DNA from: Szabonella sp046295215
Lineage (GTDB): Bacteria; Pseudomonadota; Alphaproteobacteria; Rhodobacterales; Rhodobacteraceae
Assembly (NCBI GenBank): GCA_046295215.1
Contig: JBKBNP010000006.1
Location: forward strand, 26,668-90,667
Direction: 5' to 3'
Length of the DNA: 64,000 nucleotides
Part shown: in pieces, positions 58,414-64,000 of the stretch
How the letters are laid out: each line of letters begins with the position of its first letter
Numbering within the stretch: the first letter of the stretch is position 1
Made by a program: the position numbers and the translations under genes
Notes under the pieces: model-generated
What the model was told of the DNA's origin: nothing
What the model saw: the letters and a program-made list of their open reading frames with translations, nothing else
The model's database searches: none

Positions 58414-59049
58414 TCAGCGCAGCCGCAACTCCCCCGCATCGACGCGGAGCCGCGTTTCGAACGCGCGCGAGATATGGGTGCGCAGCGCCTGATAGGCAGC
58501 CTCCCCGTCACGCGCCTCGATGGCGGCGATGATCGCCACGTGTTCCGCAAGCCCGGCCGAATCCCGTCCCTCTGCGGCAAAGGAGGTATTCGCCATCAGC
58601 GCCATGGAGCGATGCACGAGATCGAGCTGCTGGACCAGAAACCGGTTGTGCGAGGCCAGATGAATCTGCTTGTGAAACCGCTTGTTCGCCCGGCTCAGCG
58701 CCCTCGGATCGCCGCCCAGCAGCGCCATGTCCTCCTCGACCATGCCCCGCAACACGCGCAATTCCTCATCAGAGGCATGGCGCGCGGCCAACCGGGCGGC
58801 CAGCCCCTCCAGTTCGGTCCTCACGGCATAAAGTTCCGCCAACTGGTTGTGATCCAGCGAGGCCACGATCAGGCTGCGCCCGTCCCGCGTCAGCATCGAC
58901 TGGGTTTCCAGCCGCTGCAACGCCTCGCGGACCGGCGTGCGCGACACGCCCAGCCGCTCGGCAAGCTCCGATTCCACCAGCCTGTCGCCGGGCTTGTAGA
59001 TGCCCGCGTCAATCGCTTCCAGAATCAGGGTATAGGCATCCTTTTGCAC
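58414..59049 (-). CDS. GntR family regulator, FadR (FCD) subfamily
   Basis: This is a 211-residue transcriptional regulator. The N-terminal winged helix-turn-helix (residues 1-70) reads GDRLVESELAERLGVSRTPVREALQRLE, typical of GntR. The C-terminal FCD domain (residues about 78-205) has the metal-site acids and His (HKQIHLASHNRFL, HVAIIAAIEARDGEAAY). Ligands of FCD regulators are usually carboxylic acids. It lies divergent to the HAD nucleotidase gene, 106 bp apart, and convergent with the glycosyltransferase. Confidence 0.88.
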   Translation of the reverse strand: MQKDAYTLILEAIDAGIYKPGDRLVESELAERLGVSRTPVREALQRLETQSMLTRDGRSLIVASLDHNQLAELYAVRTELEGLAARLAARHASDEELRVLRGMVEEDMALLGGDPRALSRANKRFHKQIHLASHNRFLVQQLDLVHRSMALMANTSFAAEGRDSAGLAEHVAIIAAIEARDGEAAYQALRTHISRAFETRLRVDAGELRLR

Positions 59050-59155
59050 CGGTCAAACGCTCCCCTTTGGTCCGGCGGCAGGTTATCCACCCCCTGCCCG
59101 CCTCTCAAGCGCCAAAGCATTGCATGCCGGAGGCCTGCCGCGCTAGTCTGCCGCC

Positions 59156-59803
59156 ATGATCGCCAGAAAGTTCACGCATGTCCGCGCCTGGGTCTTTGAC
59201 CTCGACAACACGCTTTATCCCCCTTCGGCAAGGCTCTTCGACCAGATCGAGGTCCGCATGACCGCCTGGGTGATGGAGGCGCTGCGCGTGGAACGCGCCG
59301 AGGCCGACCGCCTGCGCCACCATTACTGGCAAAGCTACGGCACCACGCTGGCCGGTCTGATGCAGGAACACGGGCTGGACCCCGGCCCCTATCTGACGGA
59401 TGTCCATGACATTTCGCTGGACCATCTGGATCAGGACGCGGGCCTTGCGGCGGCGATTTCGGCCCTGCCCGGACGGCGCATCGTCTTTACCAACGGATCG
59501 CGCCCCTATGCCGAACGGGTGCTGGAGGCACGCGGCCTGTCGGGCCTGTTCGATGCGGTCTACGGGGTGGAGCAGGCAGGATTTCGCCCCAAGCCCGAGC
59601 GCACGGCTTTTGAGACGGTCTTTGCCGCCGACGGGATCGACCCCGCCCGCGCCGCAATGTTCGAGGATGACCCCCGCAACCTTGCCGCCCCGCATGCGAT
59701 GGGAATGCGCACCGTTCATGTCGCGCCCGACCCGCATCCTGCCGACCATATCCATCACCACACGGATGACCTGACGGCTTTCCTGCGGGGTCTCGCAGCC
59801 TGA
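59156..59803 (+). CDS. Pyrimidine 5'-nucleotidase-like HAD phosphatase
   Basis: This is a 215-residue HAD-family phosphatase. Motif I is VFDLDNTLYPPSA with the Asp nucleophile pair, motif II is in FTNGSRPYAERV, the motif III Lys in FRPKPERTAF, and motif IV in MFEDDPRNLAAP. DLDNTLYP and the cap insertion match the SDT1/yeast pyrimidine 5'-nucleotidase group, which dephosphorylates UMP and CMP. It is an isolated gene, with a small membrane-protein gene following after about 118 bp. Confidence 0.85.
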   Translation: MIARKFTHVRAWVFDLDNTLYPPSARLFDQIEVRMTAWVMEALRVERAEADRLRHHYWQSYGTTLAGLMQEHGLDPGPYLTDVHDISLDHLDQDAGLAAAISALPGRRIVFTNGSRPYAERVLEARGLSGLFDAVYGVEQAGFRPKPERTAFETVFAADGIDPARAAMFEDDPRNLAAPHAMGMRTVHVAPDPHPADHIHHHTDDLTAFLRGLAA

Positions 59804-59921
59804 GGCACGGCTTTCCAGCGGGGCACAGGCTGAGACGATGCGTCGCAGCGCGTCAACCTGCCCGATGGGCAGATTGCCCGTTCCACCCCATATGCCAGGG
59901 GCGAACAGTGAGGAAACGCCC

Positions 59922-60167
59922 ATGACGATGACCCATGCTCCCGCCCGGCCCGGCCCCCTCCTGCGGGTGGTCCACGCCATTCCCTTCATCGGCCGGATCG
60001 CCCGGGACATTGCCCGCGATCAGGAAAACATCTGGTATGCGCTGGTGATCCTGCTCACGATCCTTGTGCTGTCGGTGCAGACCTGGGGTGTGGTGGCTCT
60101 GTCCGTCGCTGCCCTCAGCGCGGTGCCGGTGATATTTGTCCTTCTCATCCTCATCACGCTCGGCTGA
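59922..60167 (+). CDS. Small membrane protein of unknown function
   Basis: This is an 81-residue protein. The ATG at 59922 has GAGGAA six bases upstream. In-frame codons further up lack a site. An N-terminal soluble part (residues 1-35, with FIGRIARDIARDQ) is followed by a hydrophobic hairpin (NIWYALVILLTILVLSV and VVALSVAALSAVPVIFVLLILI), so two membrane helices are likely. No family is recognised. It lies between the HAD phosphatase and the UbiH-like gene, 84 bp from the latter. Confidence 0.6.
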   Translation: MTMTHAPARPGPLLRVVHAIPFIGRIARDIARDQENIWYALVILLTILVLSVQTWGVVALSVAALSAVPVIFVLLILITLG

Positions 60168-60251
60168 CATCCCGGCATCCTGTCCGCGGGACGCTTTGCC
60201 GCTTGGACTTGCCCCGCGCCCGGCGCTAGATGGTTCGGGGAAAGGCGGTGG

Positions 60252-61451
60252 ATGATGACACAGACGACCGACATCCTGATTTCCGGCGGCGGTGTCGCGG
60301 GCCTGATGGCAGCGGCGGCCTTCGGGGCCGAAGGATTTGACGTGATCTGTGCCGATCCCGCCCGCCCGGTCACGGAGGCGGGGGCAGAAGGGGCCGACCT
60401 GCGGTCAACCGCCTTCCTCCAGCCCTCGGTTGCCCTGCTCGCGGGCTTGGGCATCTGGCAGCGTCTTGCCCCCTATGCCACCCCGCTGGACATCATGCGC
60501 ATCATTGACGCGGGCGGGCCGGAGCCCGAGGCGCGGCTGATCCGCGATTTCGAGGTCACCGAGGTTTCGGACGCGCCTTTCGGGCAGAACCTGCCCAACT
60601 GGCTGTTGCGGCGCGAGCTGGTCGCCCATCTCGAAACGCTCCCCAATGTCGATTTCCGCCCCGGCGTGGCCACGACCACGCTTGTCACCCGCGAAACCGA
60701 GGCGCGGATCGGGCTGTCGGACGGCGGCCCAGTGTCGGCCCGGTTGCTGGTGGCGGCGGACGGGCGCGGGTCGCCGATGCGCGCGGCACTGGGCATCGGC
60801 TATCAGACGTTTCGCTACGGCCAGAAGGCGCTGGCCTTCGCAGTGTCCCATCCGGTCCCACATCAGAACATCTCGACCGAGGTGCATCGGACCGGCGGCC
60901 CGTTCACGCTGGTCCCGTTGCCCGACCATGAGGGCCGTCCGGCCTCGGCCGTGGTCTGGATGGACAGCGGGCCGGAAGTGGCACGGCTGATGGCCCTGCC
61001 CCCCGCAGCGTTCGAGGCCGCGATGACCGAACGGTCCACCGGCGTGCTGGGGCCCCTGACGCTTGAGAGCCGGCTGACCGCCTGGCCCATCATCAGCCAG
61101 CGCGCCGATCGCATGGCCGGACAGCGCAGCGCGTTGATGGCCGAGGCGGCCCATGTCGTGCCCCCGATCGGCGCTCAGGGCCTGAACATGAGTCTCGCCG
61201 ATCTGGCCTGCCTGATCGACCTCGCCCGCGCCCGTCCGGAGGGGCTCGGCGACCGCGCCATGCTCGATGCCTATCACCGTCGCCGCCACCCCGATGTGGT
61301 CGCCCGCGTCGCCGGCATCGACCTTCTGAACCGCGCCTCGATGGCCCGTTCACCCGCGTTTCGCGATCTGCGGATGGGCGGGCTGCGCGCCCTGCATGGT
61401 CTGGCACCGGTGCGGCGCCTGCTGATGAAGGCCGGGCTTGGCCTGACCTGA
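60252..61451 (+). CDS. UbiH/UbiF/COQ6-like FAD-dependent monooxygenase
   Basis: This is a 399-residue flavoprotein. The Rossmann FAD site is ILISGGGVAGLMAAAAFGA, and the second FAD motif is LVAADGRGSPMRAALG (DG motif). The third, GAQGLNMSLADLACL (G-x-N-ΔΔ-type), is typical of ubiquinone hydroxylases. In alphaproteobacteria one such enzyme (UbiL/UbiH type) can hydroxylate several positions of the quinone ring. The specific step is not inferable. GGCGGTGG precedes the tandem ATGATG. It converges on the HD gene with 17 bp between stops. Confidence 0.86.
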   Translation: MMTQTTDILISGGGVAGLMAAAAFGAEGFDVICADPARPVTEAGAEGADLRSTAFLQPSVALLAGLGIWQRLAPYATPLDIMRIIDAGGPEPEARLIRDFEVTEVSDAPFGQNLPNWLLRRELVAHLETLPNVDFRPGVATTTLVTRETEARIGLSDGGPVSARLLVAADGRGSPMRAALGIGYQTFRYGQKALAFAVSHPVPHQNISTEVHRTGGPFTLVPLPDHEGRPASAVVWMDSGPEVARLMALPPAAFEAAMTERSTGVLGPLTLESRLTAWPIISQRADRMAGQRSALMAEAAHVVPPIGAQGLNMSLADLACLIDLARARPEGLGDRAMLDAYHRRRHPDVVARVAGIDLLNRASMARSPAFRDLRMGGLRALHGLAPVRRLLMKAGLGLT

Positions 61452-61468
61452 GAGGCCTGACCCCGGGA

Positions 61469-62005
61469 TCAGAGGCACTGGCGCAGCCGGGAGGCTTCGC
61501 GGTCGAACCCCGCCTCCAGCACCGGATCGAGCGCGCGGCATCCTGAAATGACGGCTTCGGCCCAATCCAGATAGGCGCTCTTGCGCGCAGCATTCCAATG
61601 CGCAGGAGGGCTGTGGGCCAGGGCTGCCAGATTGGCGGCCTTGTCCGCGAGCTTGATACGCAGCGCAGCGTCGGATTTCGCGCGGACGGTTTCGACCTGA
61701 CGGGCCTTGCGCACAGATTTCGCGAGGGTCTTGTCGTCGGCCACCTCCAGCACGATCCCGGCAACCCGCGCCCCGAAAAGGGCTGCGATGTCCGCAGCCG
61801 TGCCATCGGTATCCTCGACAACATCATGCAGCAGGGCCGCAATCACCGTGTCGGCATCCGCATCCGGGCTGCTTGCCACGCGCGCGGCCACCTCGATCAC
61901 ATGGTTCACATAGGGCTCGCACGCAGCCCCCTTGCGGCGTTGATCCGCGTGCTGACGCGCGGCATAGTCACAGGCTGCCATGAGGCGCACAATATCCTCG
62001 TTCAT
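61469..62005 (-). CDS. Stand-alone HD hydrolase, MESH1-like (p)ppGpp hydrolase candidate
   Basis: This is a 178-residue HD-domain protein resembling the hydrolase half of RelA/SpoT and the small alarmone hydrolase MESH1. Metal-binding residues are in place: the first His in QHADQRRKG, the second in YVNHVIEVA, the HD pair in LLHDVVEDT, and the last Asp in KLADKAANL. No synthetase or regulatory domains are attached. The likely reaction is removal of the 3'-pyrophosphate of ppGpp or a related nucleotide, but NADPH phosphatase activity is known for MESH1 homologues. It stands between ubiH-like and pyrC. Confidence 0.8.
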   Translation of the reverse strand: MNEDIVRLMAACDYAARQHADQRRKGAACEPYVNHVIEVAARVASSPDADADTVIAALLHDVVEDTDGTAADIAALFGARVAGIVLEVADDKTLAKSVRKARQVETVRAKSDAALRIKLADKAANLAALAHSPPAHWNAARKSAYLDWAEAVISGCRALDPVLEAGFDREASRLRQCL

Positions 62006-62198
62006 CCGGGTTTCCTCCGGTTTCGGGCAGGCCGTGGCACCCGACGCAGGAGGCGCGGTATCTATGGACTGCCAAGTTTTCGGGAATACGGACCCAAACT
62101 GTTCCGCATCTGCAGTTTTGCAGAACGACCCTCAGCCGACAAGCCCGATGTCGCGTTTCGGGCTGGAAAAACGCGCCGTGATCGGCTAGCGCGATGCC

Positions 62199-63239
62199 AT
62201 GATCCAGAGCCTCACCCTCCGCCGCCCCGACGACTGGCATCTCCATCTGCGCGATGGCGCCATGCTCCAGGGCGTGCTGCCCGAAACCGCACGCCATTTC
62301 GCGCGCGCGATCATCATGCCGAACCTGATTCCCCCGGTTGTGACCGCCGCCGATGCGGTCGCCTATCGCGCCCGGATCCTCGCGGCCCTGCCCGATGGCA
62401 TGGTGTTCGAGCCCTTGATGACGCTCTATCTCACCGAAGGCACCGATCCGCAGGACGTGGCCGAGGCCGCAGCCTCCGGGCTGGTCAAGGCCGTCAAACT
62501 CTACCCCGCCGGAGCAACGACAAACAGCCATGGCGGCGTGCGCAACCTCGACCGCGTGCGCCCGGTGCTGGAGCGGATGGCCGAGATCGGCCTGCCGCTC
62601 TGCGTGCATGGCGAAGTGACCACGGCGGAGGTGGACATCTTCGACCGCGAGGCGGTGTTCATCGACACGGTTCTGGATCCGCTGCGCCGTGCGATACCCG
62701 GATTGCGCGTCGTGATGGAACATATCACCACGGCCGAGGGCGTGGACTATGCCCGGGCGGGGGGGGCGGATCTGGCGGCGACGATCACCACCCATCACCT
62801 CATCATCAACCGCAACCACATCCTCGTGGGCGGGATCAAGCCGCACTATTACTGCCTTCCGGTCGCCAAGCGCGAGAAACACCGCCTTGCCCTGCGCGCG
62901 GCGGCCACCTCTGGCGAAGGCCGGTTCTTCCTCGGCACCGACAGCGCGCCGCATGTCGATGCGCTGAAGGAACAGGCCTGTGGCTGTGCGGGCTGCTTTA
63001 CCGCGACGAACACCATGGCGCTGCTGGCCCATGTTTTCGAGCAGGACGGCGCACTCGACAGGTTGGAGGCCTTCACCTCCCTCAACGGCCCCGCCTTCTA
63101 CCGCCTGCCCCCGAACGAAACGCAAATCACCCTCACCAAGGGGGCTCCCGCGATCTGGCCCGAAAAGATCCTGACCGAGGCCGGGCCCGTCACCGTCTTC
63201 GATCCGGGCTTTCCGGTGCATTGGCATGTGGAGCCCTGA
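62199..63239 (+). CDS. pyrC: Dihydroorotase
   Basis: This is a 346-residue class II dihydroorotase, catalysing carbamoyl aspartate to dihydroorotate in pyrimidine synthesis. It starts MIQSLTLRRPDDWHLHLRDG with the first metal-binding His pair. The carboxylated Lys is in VKAVKLYPAGATTNS. Later ligands lie in LCVHGEVT, VVMEHITT and LGTDSAPHVD. Length is that of the E. coli type enzyme. pyrE follows 117 bp later on the same strand, across a palindromic repeat. Confidence 0.97.
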   Translation: MIQSLTLRRPDDWHLHLRDGAMLQGVLPETARHFARAIIMPNLIPPVVTAADAVAYRARILAALPDGMVFEPLMTLYLTEGTDPQDVAEAAASGLVKAVKLYPAGATTNSHGGVRNLDRVRPVLERMAEIGLPLCVHGEVTTAEVDIFDREAVFIDTVLDPLRRAIPGLRVVMEHITTAEGVDYARAGGADLAATITTHHLIINRNHILVGGIKPHYYCLPVAKREKHRLALRAAATSGEGRFFLGTDSAPHVDALKEQACGCAGCFTATNTMALLAHVFEQDGALDRLEAFTSLNGPAFYRLPPNETQITLTKGAPAIWPEKILTEAGPVTVFDPGFPVHWHVEP

Positions 63240-63241
63240 CC

Positions 63242-63334
63242 GCGGTTTCATCTTGGTCCAAATACCTCCCGCGGAGCGTCCGACATTGATTGCGGGAGCC
63301 TCCGGCGGAGGTATTTGGACCAGGATGAAACCGC
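63242..63334. repeat. Dispersed palindromic repeat with 28-bp arms (copy 4)
   Basis: Arm 63242-63269 (GCGGTTTCATCTTGGTCCAA followed by ATACCTCC) is the reverse complement, with one mismatch, of 63307-63334. The 37-base loop includes GCGGGAGCCTCCGGCG. The RNA would form a very stable hairpin between pyrC and pyrE. The arm is nearly identical to the copy inside nnrE. Confidence 0.8.
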
Positions 63335-63356
63335 ACCATCGCGAAAAGGACTGCCC

Positions 63357-64000
63357 ATGATCCCTTCGAGCTACCCGCCCGCCGCCGAGATCGCCCGCCT
63401 GACCGCGCGGATGCTGCTGGAAATCAAGGCCGTGCATTTCAATGCCGAGGAGCCCTTCACGCTGGCCGCCGGCCTGCCCTCGCCCACCTATATCGATTGC
63501 CGAAAGCTGATCTCCTATCCGCGCATCCGGTCGACATTGATGGATTTCCTGACCGTGACCGTGATGCGGAACGCGGGGCTGGAAGCCTTCGACAATATCG
63601 CGGGTGGCGAGACGGCGGGCATCCCCTTTGCGGCCCTGGTGGCCGAGCGCATGGCCCTGCCCATGACCTATGTGCGCAAGAAGCCGAAAGGCTATGGCCG
63701 CAACGCCCGCATCGAGGGTGCGATGACCGAAGGGCAGCGCGTGCTGCTGGTCGAGGATCTGACCACGGATGGCGGCTCGAAACTCTCCTTCGTCGATGCG
63801 ATCCGGGACACCGGTGCCACCTGCGCCCATACGGCGGTGATCTTCTATTACGGCATCTTTCCGGAAACGACCGACCGGTTGTCCGCGCATGGCTTGACGC
63901 TGCATCATCTTTGCACCTGGTGGGATGTGCTGACAGAGGCGCGCGCCAGCGGGGCCTTCGATGCCTTGACCCTGCGCGAAGTGGAGGCCTTCCTCACCGC
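63357..64000 (+). CDS. pyrE: Orotate phosphoribosyltransferase (3' end outside the window)
   Basis: 214 complete codons are visible before the window edge. The enzyme makes OMP from orotate and PRPP. It starts MIPSSYPPAAEIARLTARML after AAAAGGA. Landmarks are FTLAAGLPSPTYIDCRKLIS, the loop MTYVRKKPKGYGRNARIEG, and the PRPP-binding signature VLLVEDLTTDGGSK. The family is usually about 210-235 residues, so only a short tail is missing. It follows pyrC across the palindromic repeat. Confidence 0.95.
   Translation, partial: MIPSSYPPAAEIARLTARMLLEIKAVHFNAEEPFTLAAGLPSPTYIDCRKLISYPRIRSTLMDFLTVTVMRNAGLEAFDNIAGGETAGIPFAALVAERMALPMTYVRKKPKGYGRNARIEGAMTEGQRVLLVEDLTTDGGSKLSFVDAIRDTGATCAHTAVIFYYGIFPETTDRLSAHGLTLHHLCTWWDVLTEARASGAFDALTLREVEAFLT

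Noticed and set aside
61968..63908. Minus-strand open frame of 646 codons antisense to pyrC and pyrE
   Set aside because: It is a shadow of GC-rich plus-strand genes with strong family matches. It has no ribosome-binding site and an Arg/Gly/His-rich composition.

Overview
The window looks like a contiguous piece of chromosome from a Rhodobacterales alphaproteobacterium, probably family Rhodobacteraceae. It is GC-rich, and almost every gene is a housekeeping or common accessory gene of that group: an hdaA-ppk1 pair, a maf/RNase E-G/yacG cluster, a short bacterial-type ProS, a glnB-glnA pair, a cysteine-poor Hint protein and an aa3-type oxidase subunit I. Placement is from recognised protein families and gene order only; no database search was run. 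I see no phage, plasmid, transposase, CRISPR array or rRNA operon.

Layout. 1-3783 (minus): AI-2E transporter, hdaA and ppk1 (cut by the window edge). 3901-7948 (minus): yacG, a compact RNase E/G, maf, infA, a nitrilase-family amidohydrolase, a GNAT acetyltransferase and an NTF2-like protein, several joined by ATGA overlaps. 8117-13744 (plus): proS, a TerB/J-domain co-chaperone, an endonuclease/exonuclease/phosphatase protein, a small periplasmic protein and parE. 13749-19800: mixed strands, with a NUDIX protein, a secreted lipase-like hydrolase, a BON-LysM protein, an ABC exporter, a HAD dehalogenase coupled to an alpha/beta hydrolase, and a small envelope protein. 19929-25022 (plus): a PLP-dependent dehydratase, two alpha/beta hydrolases (one lacking its nucleophile), a Tet-type MFS exporter and an enolase-superfamily enzyme. 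25155-26968 (minus): glnA and glnB. 27132-28792 (plus): nnrE and nnrD.

28868-36747: Hint protein, tRNA-Leu(UAG), trigger factor, a putative PD-(D/E)XK protein, the rpsF-rpsR-rplI ribosomal operon, a TetR regulator, YceI and a lipoprotein with a SPOR-like end. 36769-42277 (plus): a tight run of a D-Ala-D-Ala carboxypeptidase, tmk, holB, a TatD nuclease, a metallo-beta-lactamase-fold enzyme and an AEC transporter. 42418-47989 (minus): a polyamine-type ABC importer operon interrupted by an unrecognised coiled-coil gene. 48292-54280: tRNA-Leu(GAG), a peptidoglycan-binding envelope protein, lipB, a cytochrome c, ctaD and two membrane proteins. 54443-64000: yqeY, carA, a membrane glycosyltransferase behind a perfect CtrA box, a GntR regulator, a pyrimidine 5'-nucleotidase-like HAD protein, a UbiH-like monooxygenase, a stand-alone alarmone-hydrolase-like HD protein, pyrC and pyrE (cut by the window edge).

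Functional themes are pyrimidine supply (carA, pyrC, pyrE, tmk), nitrogen assimilation and its PII control (glnA, glnB), NAD(P)H repair (nnrE, nnrD), respiration (ctaD, cytochrome c), cell-wall turnover, and polyamine-type uptake. The most unusual items are a dispersed palindromic repeat that has entered nnrE in frame, the coiled-coil gene inside the ABC operon, a CtrA site in front of a glycosyltransferase, an alpha/beta hydrolase with Gly in place of the nucleophilic Ser, and an RNase E/G that stops before its zinc-link and is coupled to the C4 zinc protein YacG.
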